Part shown: in pieces, positions 35,763-43,489 of the stretch | How the letters are laid out: each line of letters starts with the position of its first letter | Numbering within the stretch: position 1 is the stretch's first letter | DNA from: Bacteroidota bacterium | GTDB taxonomy: Bacteria; Bacteroidota; Bacteroidia; Chitinophagales; Saprospiraceae | Length of the DNA stretch: 64,000 nt | Direction: 5' to 3' | Assembly: GCA_020160935.1 (NCBI GenBank) | Contig: JAIUPL010000021.1 | Span: forward strand, 45,917-109,916 | Notes under the pieces: generated by a model | Database searches by the model: none | The model's input: only the letters and a program-made list of their open reading frames with translations | Told to the model about the DNA's origin: nothing | Program-made: the position numbers and the translations under genes

Positions 35763-36776
35763 TCAAAGTTGCAACAAGAATCCAATCGTAAAGTTGGCAT
35801 CCCAGTCGAACACGAATTGTTTGCAGCCTGTAGCGTCAGCAATTGCCGAGTAGATATTCAGCCCTGCTTCCTGCTTGGCTCCATCGGCCTTGTAATCGGC
35901 CGGGGCTTTGAGGACCGTGTAGCGCTCCTTGCCGTTGCGCACCTGCTTGGCCAGTTCGTACGGCACACCACCGATGATGAAGCAGGTACCACGCAGGTTC
36001 GACGGAATTTGCGCCGCTTTGCCTTTTACCTCCTGGTACACATCGCTTGCGTTCAGGTTGTTCTGGTAGTATTTCGCGCCGGGTGCTTCCAGCGCGCCGC
36101 CAGGCAGCCAGGACATTTTGGTGTTGCCGGAACCGATGTCGACGACGAAGCCGCGATTGCTGTACGCCGATGGCAGAGCAGCCTTCAGGGCATAGCGGGC
36201 CTCTTGTTCGGGCGTTACGACATTGACGTAATAGCCCATTCCTTTGAGGGCGGCATTGATTTTTGGCATAATGGGCTCTTTTTGTGCGCCCGAACTCACC
36301 ACGAAGTGGATGTCTTTGGGCCCTACGCCAAACGACAGCATATCAGCAATATAGCGCTTCAGGCCGTTTTTCACATCATCGTCGGTAGCCAGGCCTTCTT
36401 TCACGAGACTTACGCCAAATTCAGCCTTTTCGAGTTTCCAGTTTTTCTGGGCGTCGAGGCGAATAATAAAGGAGTTGAAACCCGTAGCGCCGAGTTCTAC
36501 CACACCTTTTAGTTTGCCACCATTGGGCATGGGAGCGCTGTAGGTAAATGCAGTTGGTGTGAAAGAAGCGCCCGTTTTTCCCCAGGTGGAACTATTGGAA
36601 GGCGCCGTTGCAGAGGAGGAACTCTCTGTGGATGTTCCACTAGTAGGTTGTTCGGTAGTTGGGGTGGTGTCTTTGGAGCCGCCGAGCCCGGGTATGAATT
36701 TGCGTGCTACAAAAAACAGGGCCGCCACGATCAGCAAGGTGATCAGGAGACGGGAAAAAGTGGTTAGTCTTGCCAT
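35763..36776 (-). CDS. membrane-anchored Ppx/GppA-like (actin-fold) protein
   Basis: 337 residues. The N-terminal transmembrane helix (LLITLLIVAALFFVARKFI) is followed by a Thr/Ser-rich linker of about 45 residues. The domain starts with VELGATGFNSFIIRLDA. FVVDIGSGNTKMSWL near residue 215 and FIIGGVPYELA near residue 270 resemble the phosphate and adenosine loops of the Ppx/GppA-ASKHA fold. Anchoring of such a domain outside or beside the membrane is unusual, and activity (polyphosphate or (p)ppGpp) is not demonstrated. A CT-rich word tract abuts its start codon. Confidence 0.62.
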   Translation of the reverse strand: MARLTTFSRLLITLLIVAALFFVARKFIPGLGGSKDTTPTTEQPTSGTSTESSSSATAPSNSSTWGKTGASFTPTAFTYSAPMPNGGKLKGVVELGATGFNSFIIRLDAQKNWKLEKAEFGVSLVKEGLATDDDVKNGLKRYIADMLSFGVGPKDIHFVVSSGAQKEPIMPKINAALKGMGYYVNVVTPEQEARYALKAALPSAYSNRGFVVDIGSGNTKMSWLPGGALEAPGAKYYQNNLNASDVYQEVKGKAAQIPSNLRGTCFIIGGVPYELAKQVRNGKERYTVLKAPADYKADGAKQEAGLNIYSAIADATGCKQFVFDWDANFTIGFLLQL

Positions 36777-36809
36777 AGTGAGTGGTGAGTATTGAGTGGT
36801 GAGTATTTG
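36777..36809. repeat. one-armed GTGAGTG tract directly before a start codon
   Basis: Words GTGAGTG, GTGAGTA and TTGAGTG (7-base period) lie immediately upstream of the ATG at 36776. Read in the gene's sense the tract is CACTCAC-type, as at 54.4 kb. Confidence 0.75.
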
Positions 36810-36938
36810 GGTGGCCGTGTTTCTGCATCAATAAGGAATTATTGACAAACATGCCTCCGCAAAAGTAGGTTGCGTGCGTAAACGGTGCAAGGGAAAGGCG
36901 TATTGTGGTGAATAAAATGAGGACGGCACGATGACGTA

Positions 36939-36960
36939 GAGACAAGGCATGCCTTGTCTC
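36939..36960. repeat. GAGACAAGGCATGCC palindrome, copy 1
   Basis: A perfect 22-base palindrome centred on GCATGC. It recurs at 36989 and 37496. Similar palindromes with GTAGAGAC ends and a GCATGC centre are dispersed in other bacteria, notably cyanobacteria. Confidence 0.9.
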
Positions 36961-36988
36961 AGCACACAGATGAACACACAAAATTTAT

Positions 36989-37016
36989 GTAGAGACAAGG
37001 CATGCCTTGTCTCTAC
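36989..37016. repeat. GTAGAGACAAGGCATG palindrome, copy 2
   Basis: A perfect 28-base palindrome, the same core as copy 1, extended by GTA/TAC at the ends. It lies just left of the 21-bp tandem array. Confidence 0.92.
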
Positions 37017-37041
37017 GTGGAACAACCCCGGTTCGGCAACG

Positions 37042-37377
37042 AAAATTTTGACGCCAGGGGGCAAACGTTCGGCCCTCCTTGCCAAAAATTTCAACCTCGC
37101 CGCTAAACGTTTGATTGCCTGGATCAAACGTTTGACAAACCTTGCCCATCATTTGGGTCCCGGCACGATGCATTTCATTCATGTTGAGAAGTGATTGATC
37201 GCTGGAACGAACCGGTTGACTCCAGCCATCAAATTTTTCACAAAAAGACCTGATCGTTTGATCGAAGTGATCAAATGTTTGGGTCGTGCAGTCAAAGGTT
37301 TGACAAAACGAGTGAAACACTTCGTGAAAAGACCCAAACGGAACATGACAGACAGGAAACGCTTCCTCTTACTGATG
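37042..37377. repeat. degenerate 21-bp tandem array, about 16 units
   Basis: Sixteen consecutive 21-base units keep exact spacing. The best conserved part is AAACGTTTGA near the unit start (37105, 37126; variants at 37063, 37252, 37273, 37294). The rest of each unit is variable. Read on the minus strand it is open for most of its length (down to 36985) and gives a heptad xxxxQTF; on the plus strand it gives KRLxxxx with one TGA at 37192. No recognised gene. Confidence 0.85.
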
Positions 37378-37495
37378 TTTTTTACTTTTGGGGTTTATAA
37401 ACAAATGAATTTTCCTCGTTATAGCCAAGCGCCCACTCACTCTGCAAGTTTTATTTAAAAGGTACCTGCAACTATTTTGAAATAAGGCGCCTGAA

Positions 37496-37521
37496 TAGAG
37501 ACAAGGCATGCCTTGTCTCTA
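37496..37521. repeat. TAGAGACAAGGCATG palindrome, copy 3
   Basis: A perfect 26-base palindrome identical in core to copies 1 and 2. With copy 2 it brackets a 533-base segment that contains the 21-bp array. Confidence 0.92.
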
Positions 37522-37640
37522 CCAATCCGTTGTTCACGAGTGCACTATTCCCGGCATTAAGGTCATCACAAGCAATTCAGACTTGTTTCAATCTGGTTGT
37601 TTGCATATTCACCTTTATCACTTCACTTCAAAACCTCCAA

Positions 37641-37880
37641 ATGATGTATTACTTAGCAATAGGTTACATGGCTTCGCTTTTCGTAAAAGGTGGCCTGGGC
37701 GACGACGACAACACCTATTTTTACTGGATCGCCTGGCGTATTCTCGGCGCCCTGGTCGCCACTGGCGTCGGTTATGCCGCTGCCGCAGGCGAATTCAATG
37801 TCGGCACAGCAGTAGTAGCAGGTGCGGTAGCGAACTTCGCTGTGGCTACGGCGGGCAGGTTCGCGGGCAAAACCCGTTAG
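37641..37880 (+). CDS. small membrane protein, 79 residues
   Basis: From ATG 37641 (adjacent second ATG 37644). There are two likely helices, IAWRILGALVATGVGYAAAAG and GTAVVAGAVANFAVATAG, separated by an acidic GGLGDDDNTYF stretch. Codon use looks like neighbouring genes. No family recognised. The stop TAG immediately precedes the hairpin word tract into which the IS630 element inserted. Confidence 0.55.
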   Translation: MMYYLAIGYMASLFVKGGLGDDDNTYFYWIAWRILGALVATGVGYAAAAGEFNVGTAVVAGAVANFAVATAGRFAGKTR

Positions 37881-37937
37881 ATTATTGGTTATTAAGTTCT
37901 TTGACAGGATTGTTGTAACATTTATTAATTTTGTGCT

Positions 37938-38375
37938 ATGAGTGCACAAAAAGTATTTATCAAATTGTCTGAAGAGCAGCGTAAGGAACTGGAACGAGGT
38001 TTCAAATCAGGGAACAAACCCATTTTTCGCCAACGTTGCCACTACATTCTGCTGAGTGATCGAGGCTATGAGATTCCGCAAATTGCTGAGTTATATCGAG
38101 TAACTCGTCAATTGGTAGGTCGTTGGTTTGAGCGTTACAAGCAACAAGGTATGGCTGGATTACATACCGCCAAAGGGCGAGGAGAAAAACCTATTCTTCG
38201 GTTAGATAATGCAGAACACGTGCAAACTGTGAAAAATTTGGTAGATCAACATGCTCAAGACCTCAATCCAGTTTTAGCAGCGCTGGAAGAGCAATTGAAA
38301 CAGCCTTTGTCTAAACGAACGCTTCACAGGTTTTTAAAAAAATTGGTTACGTCTGGAAACGCTTCAGAGGAGTGA
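37938..38375 (+). CDS. IS630 transposase, frame A (DNA-binding part)
   Basis: 145 residues in its own frame. The N-terminal helix-turn-helix region (EQRKELERGF; GYEIPQIAELYRVTRQLVGRWFERY) and the second winged-helix-like part up to KRTLHRFLKKL are typical of IS630/Tc1 transposases. The frame ends after a run of seven A's. A -1 shift there fuses it to frame B as LKKIGYVWKRFRG, which restores the conserved family sequence. Confidence 0.88.
   Translation: MSAQKVFIKLSEEQRKELERGFKSGNKPIFRQRCHYILLSDRGYEIPQIAELYRVTRQLVGRWFERYKQQGMAGLHTAKGRGEKPILRLDNAEHVQTVKNLVDQHAQDLNPVLAALEEQLKQPLSKRTLHRFLKKLVTSGNASEE
38336..38342 (+). other. slippery heptamer A AAA AAA for -1 frameshifting
   Basis: Seven A's lie exactly in phase with frame A codons (TTA AAA AAA). 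A -1 slip leads without interruption into frame B and reconstitutes the IS630 transposase. No pseudoknot was worked out downstream. Confidence 0.7.
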
Positions 38376-38980
38376 CTGCTGGAAAGCCGGATGAATCTGA
38401 TTACAAGCAAGGAGTGAAGCATTTGAAGACTTTAATGACTTTATCTACACTCCAACACATTGACCTGTATTTTGCAGATGAAAGCGGTTTTTCCTTGTTA
38501 CCTCAAATACCTTACGGCTGGTTACCTAAAGGCAAGCAAACAGGAATTTTATCGGATAGTAAACGAGTCATGAATGTTTTCGGCTTGATGAGCCTGAGTC
38601 AGAAACTATACACCTACCCCATTAAAGGCACCATCAATTCTGCATTTATTTGTCAGGCTTTGGATGATTTTTCCAAGACTATCGACCTGCCCACTGTGGT
38701 CGTGCTGGACCAAGCAACCTGGCATACCGCAGCCAATATTCAAAACCGAATACAAGAATGGCAAAACCAAAATCTGTTCCTCTTCTTTTTGCCAAAATAC
38801 AGTCCCCATCTGAATGCCATTGAAATCCTGTGGCGAAACATCAAATACCGATGGTTGAAGCCAAAGGATTATCTCAATGAGCATACCTTCCACGACGCGC
38901 TTTGCAACATCTTCAAAAACTTCGGCAATCTCTTTCAGATCAATTTTTCAAAGAACTTTTATGTGTTACAACAATCTTGA
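38372..38980 (+). CDS. IS630 transposase, frame B (DDE catalytic part)
   Basis: 202 residues from a nominal GTG that overlaps the frame A stop. Catalytic residues are seen: Asp in YFADESGFSL, Asp in VVLDQATWHT, and Glu in SPHLNAIEILW (37 residues after the second Asp). It is probably translated mainly as the -1 frameshift fusion. It appears intact. Confidence 0.88.
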   Translation: MTAGKPDESDYKQGVKHLKTLMTLSTLQHIDLYFADESGFSLLPQIPYGWLPKGKQTGILSDSKRVMNVFGLMSLSQKLYTYPIKGTINSAFICQALDDFSKTIDLPTVVVLDQATWHTAANIQNRIQEWQNQNLFLFFLPKYSPHLNAIEILWRNIKYRWLKPKDYLNEHTFHDALCNIFKNFGNLFQINFSKNFYVLQQS

Positions 38981-39149
38981 ACACCTACTTAGTTATTGGT
39001 TATTAGGGGTTGACAAGGGTTTATTTTCACAAGTTCATGGCAGCACAACCAGTGAAGCCAAAAAAATCTGAAAATAAACCCTTACCAACCCCTAATAACC
39101 AATAACTAATAACCAATAACCTAACTGACAACCGATAACTAAAAATCTG

Positions 39150-39157
39150 TACTTTTG
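39150..39157 (+). promoter_or_regulatory. -7 box TACTTTTG for the aminotransferase gene
   Basis: TACTTTTG lies 62 bases before the ATG at 39220, immediately after the heptad-word hairpin, matching TAnnTTTG. Confidence 0.5.
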
Positions 39158-39219
39158 CGCAGTCCAATCAAAAAAGGCCATGCACCTTTTTTATTCACCT
39201 GTATTTTCCACTGAATTAC

Positions 39220-40425
39220 ATGACTGCCACGCACACCCAGCTCTCCGAGCGCGTACAGAAACTTGCAGAGTCTGAAACCCTCAAAATGGCCCGTATGGCC
39301 CGCGAATTGCGCGCCCTTGGCCACGACGTGATCAGCCTGAGCCTTGGCGAACCTGATTTTGATACGCCCGACCACATTAAAGAGGCCGCTTATCAGGCTC
39401 TGAAAGATGGTTATACCAAATATACACCCGTTGCAGGCTTGCCAGAACTGACCAAGGCCATTTGCGAAAAACTCAAACGCGACAACAATCTCGATTTCCG
39501 CCCCGAACAGATTGTGGTGAGCAATGGCGCCAAGCAAACTGTGTACAACCTTTGCCAGGCCCTGCTCGATCCGGGCGACGAGGTAGTGATTTTTGCTCCG
39601 TACTGGGTTTCTTACTGGGAAATTGTAAAAATGGCGGAAGGCGTGCCCGTACCGGTATATGCCGGTGTGGAAACCGACTTCAAACCCACGCCACAACAAG
39701 TGGCCGACGCTATTACCGAACGTACCAAGTTTGTACTGTTCTCTTCACCTTGCAACCCGACAGGTACGGTATTCTCCCGCGAGGAACTGAAAGCGTACGC
39801 CGATGCGATTGCACCGCATGAGCACGTGCTGATCGTCAGCGATGAAATTTACGAATACATCAATTTCACGCACGAACACGTGAGCATCGGCTCTTTCCCC
39901 AACGTGAAAGACCGCACCATTACCATCAACGGCTTTGCTAAAGGTTTTTCCATGACCGGCTGGCGCCTCGGCTATATGGCCGGCCCAAAATACGTGGCTG
40001 ATGCCTGCTCAAAAATCCAGGGTCAGGTGACCAGCGGCGCTTCTTCTTTTGGCCAGAAAGCCGGCGCCGTAGCGCTCATGAGCGATATGGCCCCGACCGA
40101 CCACATGCGCGAGGCTTTCCGCGAACGCCGCGACATCGTGCTGTCATTGCTGGAAGAAATTCCAGGCATCCGCACCAACCACCCTGAAGGCGCTTTTTAT
40201 GTATTCCCGGATGTAAGCGCTTATTTCGGCAAATCGGATGGCCAGGTAACCATCAAAAATGCCGATGATTTTTGCGACTACGTGATGAGCAATGCCTATG
40301 TAGGACTGGTTTCCGGCGCTGCTTTTGGCGATCCGAACTGTTTCCGCCTGAGTTATGCCGCCTCGGAAGCGCAATTGCGCGAGGCTGTACGGAGAATGAA
40401 AGATGTACTGGGGAGACTGAAATAG
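39220..40425 (+). CDS. aspC: aspartate aminotransferase (class I, PLP)
   Basis: 401 residues, subgroup Ib-like. PLP-dependent transamination between aspartate and 2-oxoglutarate is the likely reaction. SLSLGEPDFDTPDHIKEAA, the cofactor-binding SSPCNPTG, SDEIYEYI, and the Schiff-base lysine in NGFAKGFSMTGWRLGYMAG (Ala-Lys rather than the commoner Ser-Lys) are present, as is the C-terminal FRLSYA arginine. The gene symbol is by family; substrate preference was not tested. The stop is directly followed by a heptad-word hairpin. Confidence 0.9.
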   Translation: MTATHTQLSERVQKLAESETLKMARMARELRALGHDVISLSLGEPDFDTPDHIKEAAYQALKDGYTKYTPVAGLPELTKAICEKLKRDNNLDFRPEQIVVSNGAKQTVYNLCQALLDPGDEVVIFAPYWVSYWEIVKMAEGVPVPVYAGVETDFKPTPQQVADAITERTKFVLFSSPCNPTGTVFSREELKAYADAIAPHEHVLIVSDEIYEYINFTHEHVSIGSFPNVKDRTITINGFAKGFSMTGWRLGYMAGPKYVADACSKIQGQVTSGASSFGQKAGAVALMSDMAPTDHMREAFRERRDIVLSLLEEIPGIRTNHPEGAFYVFPDVSAYFGKSDGQVTIKNADDFCDYVMSNAYVGLVSGAAFGDPNCFRLSYAASEAQLREAVRRMKDVLGRLK

Positions 40426-40559
40426 TCCTGAGTCGTAAGTCCTGAGTCCTGAGTCCGTAGAGTACACCTACTTGCTCTTGGTATTTTAATAGATGAATGC
40501 CAAGAGTAAGTAGGTGTACTCTACGGACTCAGGACTCAGGACTTACGACTCAGGACTCA
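40426..40559. repeat. intergenic heptad-word hairpin, class B copy 1 (TCCTGAG)
   Basis: TCCTGAG words form the left arm immediately after the aminotransferase stop; CTCAGGA words form the right arm. The inner stem GTAGAGTACACCTACTT pairs with AAGTAGGTGTACTCTAC, and the apex adds CTCTTGG/CCAAGAG. The inner GTAGAGTACACC also occurs in the copies at 53.3 and 54.0 kb. Confidence 0.93.
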
Positions 40560-40572
40560 AATAAACTAAACA

Positions 40573-41901
40573 ATGACTTTCGATACCCTCGCCCTTACCC
40601 AGCCCCTGCGGGATGCCTTGTTTGATCTGGGCTACACGCAACCTACGCCCATACAGCAGAAGGCGTTTTCCGTCATTCTGTCGGGCCGCGATGTGGTGGG
40701 TATTGCCCAAACGGGTACGGGTAAAACGTTTGCCTATCTGTTACCGATTTTGCGCAACCTGAAGTTCAGCAAGGAAAAAGACCCTCGGGTACTGATCGTT
40801 GTGCCTACTCGTGAACTGGTGATTCAATTGGTGGGTGAAATCGAAAAACTCACCAAGTACATGACGGTGCGTGTGGAAGGAGTGTATGGTGGCACGAATA
40901 TCAACACACAAGCCAAAACGGTGGCACAGGGTGTCGACATTCTGGTAGCCACGCCGGGGCGCCTGCTCGATCTGGTGCTGAACCGGGCCTTGCTGCTGCG
41001 TTCTGTCAAACAATTGGTCATCGATGAGGTCGACGAAATGCTCAACCTGGGTTTTCGTTCTCAATTAAACTCCCTGTTCGACCTGATACCCAAAAAGCGC
41101 CAAAACCTGCTGTTTTCCGCTACCATGACCGAAGATGTGGATGAAATGATCCATATCTTTTTCAACGGCCCGGAAGTAATTGAGGTAACACGAATGGGTA
41201 CGCCGCTCGAGCGCATCCGGCAGACGGCCTATAGGGTGCCCAATTATTTCACCAAACTCAACCTGCTGGAACATCTGCTGAAAACAGATGAATCGATGGA
41301 AAAGGTGCTGATTTTTGGCGCGAGCAAACGTATGGCCGACCGGATTTTCGAGTTTCTGGACGGGAAATTTCCAGATCAGTTCAGCGTCACACACTCCAAT
41401 AAATCGCAGAATTTCAGGATGCAGGCAGTGCAAAAATTCGAGGATGGGACATTGCGCGGCCTGGTTTCAACAGATTTGCTGGCACGCGGCCTCGATGTGT
41501 CTGACATTACGCACGTCATCAACGTAGATACGCCGGATGAACCGGAAAACTATATTCACCGCATCGGGCGTACGGGGCGGGCCGATTCGGATGGCGCTTC
41601 TATCACGTTTGTTTCGGATCGTGAAGTGGAATTCCGCACACAGATTGAAACCCTGATGGGCAAGGAAATTCCCGAACTGCCGCTGCCCGATGATTCGCTG
41701 ATTTCTACCCAACTGACGGAAGAAGAACGCGAAGCAGGTTATTCCGGGAAAAACTATATGCCCTCTCCTACCCTTCGGCATTCTCAAGGGGCATTTCATG
41801 AGAAAAAGGAAAAAAACAAAAAGGTCAATCTGGGAAATGCTACCAAGCACAGGCGAGATATGAAGTACAAAAAGCCGATCAAGAAACGGCCGAAGAAGTG
41901 A
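40573..41901 (+). CDS. DEAD-box-type RNA helicase (RhlE-like)
   Basis: 442 residues. Q motif (YTQPTPIQQKAF), motif I AQTGTGKT at about 49-56, Ia PTRELVIQL, motif II DEVD instead of DEAD (VIDEVDEMLNLGF), motif III SAT, motif V ARGLDV, and motif VI HRIGRTGRAD are visible. The C-terminal tail after about residue 370 is Lys-rich, suited to RNA binding. The role is probably ribosome assembly or RNA decay. A hairpin repeat precedes it and a composite repeat/terminator follows. Confidence 0.93.
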   Translation: MTFDTLALTQPLRDALFDLGYTQPTPIQQKAFSVILSGRDVVGIAQTGTGKTFAYLLPILRNLKFSKEKDPRVLIVVPTRELVIQLVGEIEKLTKYMTVRVEGVYGGTNINTQAKTVAQGVDILVATPGRLLDLVLNRALLLRSVKQLVIDEVDEMLNLGFRSQLNSLFDLIPKKRQNLLFSATMTEDVDEMIHIFFNGPEVIEVTRMGTPLERIRQTAYRVPNYFTKLNLLEHLLKTDESMEKVLIFGASKRMADRIFEFLDGKFPDQFSVTHSNKSQNFRMQAVQKFEDGTLRGLVSTDLLARGLDVSDITHVINVDTPDEPENYIHRIGRTGRADSDGASITFVSDREVEFRTQIETLMGKEIPELPLPDDSLISTQLTEEEREAGYSGKNYMPSPTLRHSQGAFHEKKEKNKKVNLGNATKHRRDMKYKKPIKKRPKK

Positions 41902-42150
41902 GTTTTTTGTGTTTTTGTGTTTTAGTGTTTTTGTGTTTTAGTGTTTTTGAGGGGCCATTTGTATAAAATTTCGGCATTTCGCTTTTGCAGCCGGGATTTT
42001 GTACAAATGGCCCCTTTTTTTATGGGTGTTTTTGTGTTTTAGTGTTTTAGTGTTTTGGTGGGCTTCGCTCTTGAAATTTCAGAATAATTTTTCCGAAAAG
42101 CCTAGAGCGAAGCCAACAAAAACACCAAAACACTAAAACACAAAAACACT
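41902..42150. repeat. composite tandem-word hairpin (GTGTTTTA) enclosing a terminator
   Basis: GTGTTTTA/GTGTTTTT words lead from the helicase stop. A perfect terminator hairpin follows (41951-42021). Then come a second run of GTGTTTTA words, the GTGGGCTTCGCTCTTG core with its imperfect complement, and a right arm of CACTAAAA words to 42150. The core matches the repeat at 18.7 kb. Confidence 0.88.
41951..42021 (+). terminator. intrinsic terminator of the helicase gene
   Basis: GGGGCCATTTGTA (41951-41963) pairs perfectly with TACAAATGGCCCC (42002-42014), followed by seven T's. The 38-base loop holds a small CGGC/GCCG stem. It lies inside the tandem-word repeat. Confidence 0.88.
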
Positions 42151-42297
42151 AATTTTAACAAAATTTTAAACCCCTGCCTTTTAAACGCCCGGCACTACCA
42201 GCGGTCTATGCTTTCGTTTCCCGGCCGGAAACAGGATCATTCACCCAAACACATATTCAATCATCCCTTGAGCAATCAAGATCAAATACATTCCGAC

Positions 42298-43095
42298 ATG
42301 AAGAAGACCGCTTTGCTTTTCAGCATCATATTCGCAGCATTTTCCACTTTTCAGTCCTGCAAAAAATCCGAAACCCAGGACGTTGCCATTATCACTTCTG
42401 AAGACATTTCCGCCCAGGAAGACTATTCCGAGCAAACCGACATGGACATCGACTTAGCGGTGGAAGAACGTGGCGGTAGTGGCTCCTGCCCCACTATCAC
42501 GTTTGCACAGCCGGAAGGTACCTGGCCCAATACGATCACCATCGATTTCGGTACCGCTTGCACCCGCCCCGACGGCCGTGTGCTGAGTGGCAAACTGATT
42601 GTCAACCAAACCGATGAAATCAGAAATGCCGGCGCCGTTCGCACGATCACCCACGACAATTTTTACATAGACGGTATTCATGTAGAAGGTACGCGCACCT
42701 GGACCAACAACGGCCAAAACGATGCCGGACTATGGTCGTACACCAAAACTGCGACCGACATGAAACTTACCTTCGAAGACGGCAGCAGTGCCACCTGGAA
42801 TAAAACCCGTACCAGCGTACTCATTGAAGGTGGCGACACTGCCACGCACCTGGATAATGTATGGAGCAGTACTGGTACAGCCACCGGCTTTAACCGCAAT
42901 GGCAATCCCTTTACCGCTACCATTACCGAACCACTGATAAAAAGCGCTTCCTGCCGCTGGATTTCTGCCGGCGTGCTGGATGTTACCGTGGGTGATCGCC
43001 ATCACTCGCTCGATTTCGGCGATGGTAGTTGCGACCGGTTTGGGGAAATTACCCTGAACAACGGAAATACCTTTACCGTGCGCCTGCGCCGGTAG
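42298..43095 (+). CDS. hypothetical lipoprotein
   Basis: 265 residues from ATG 42298, opening a lipoprotein signal (KKTALLFSIIFAAFSTFQSC). After an acidic spacer (SAQEDYSEQTDMDIDLAVEE) there is a beta-rich domain with repeated TITIDFGTAC, NDAGLWSYTKTATDMKLTF and ATWNKTRTS-like strands, and Gly/Asp-rich DFGDGSCD near the C-terminus. No family recognised. It is flanked on both sides by tandem-word hairpins. Confidence 0.7.
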   Translation: MKKTALLFSIIFAAFSTFQSCKKSETQDVAIITSEDISAQEDYSEQTDMDIDLAVEERGGSGSCPTITFAQPEGTWPNTITIDFGTACTRPDGRVLSGKLIVNQTDEIRNAGAVRTITHDNFYIDGIHVEGTRTWTNNGQNDAGLWSYTKTATDMKLTFEDGSSATWNKTRTSVLIEGGDTATHLDNVWSSTGTATGFNRNGNPFTATITEPLIKSASCRWISAGVLDVTVGDRHHSLDFGDGSCDRFGEITLNNGNTFTVRLRR

Positions 43096-43096
43096 T

Positions 43097-43237
43097 GTTA
43101 TCAGTTATTGACTATTAGTTATTAGGGGTGGTAGGGGACCATCTGTACATATCATTGGCTACACAAAAAGGAATGCCAATCATATCTTCAGATGGTCCCC
43201 TACCACCCCTAATAACTAATAACCAATAACTGATAAC
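43097..43237. repeat. intergenic heptad-word hairpin (TTATTAG), second copy
   Basis: The left arm starts one base after the lipoprotein stop. Words like TTATTAG are followed by GGGGTGGTAGGGGACCATCT, which pairs with AGATGGTCCCCTACCACCCC on the right. The apex stem ATATCATTGGC/GCCAATCATAT has one mismatch. It shares words with the IS-split repeat at 37.9-39.1 kb. Confidence 0.93.
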
Positions 43238-43489
43238 CAAACAGATAACCAATTCATGGTATTTTTCCCTCACATGAAGCGTATTTTCATTTATGGCATG
43301 AAAATCGCAATTTGGAGGTCGGTTGTTTAATCCATGAACCCGACCTTCAGCATTCCTGCACTTCGCCGGCTATTCTGCGCGGCTGTTTTCCTGTTTGCTG
43401 AATTTATTTATTTCCCTTGCAAAATGTTCTCCGGCGCATGCCATAGGTATGCCCGGCAGATATAAAGATGTAATCGGTTTTTGGGATGT

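Larger units (their letters stand above)
37895..38989 (+). mobile_element. IS630-family insertion sequence, about 1.1 kb
   Basis: Ends are inferred from imperfect terminal inverted repeats beginning AGT, which share GATTGTTGTAACA about 13 bases in (left 37908-37920). TA dinucleotides flank at 37893-37894 and 38990-38991, the IS630 target. It contains two overlapping transposase frames. It appears intact, and the target was a heptad-word hairpin arm. Confidence 0.88.
37881..39116. repeat. TTATTGG/TTATTAG heptad-word hairpin, left arm split by the IS
   Basis: The left arm is in two parts, 37881-37892 and 38990-39030. Joined at the TA target it is complementary to the right arm at about 39070-39116, with only a few mismatches in about 50 bases. 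Words are 7 bases long (TTATTGG, TTATTAG), followed by GGGGTT and GGGTTTATTTT. It lies upstream of the aminotransferase gene. Confidence 0.9.

Noticed and set aside
36949..37458. Plus-strand genes from the KRL heptad frame
   Set aside because: The frame has an internal TGA at 37192 and begins inside a palindrome; reported only as part of the tandem array.
40426..40559. CRISPR array
   Set aside because: Word repeats here and at the other junctions are 7-12 bases, contiguous, and arranged as inverted arms; there are no spacers and no cas genes.
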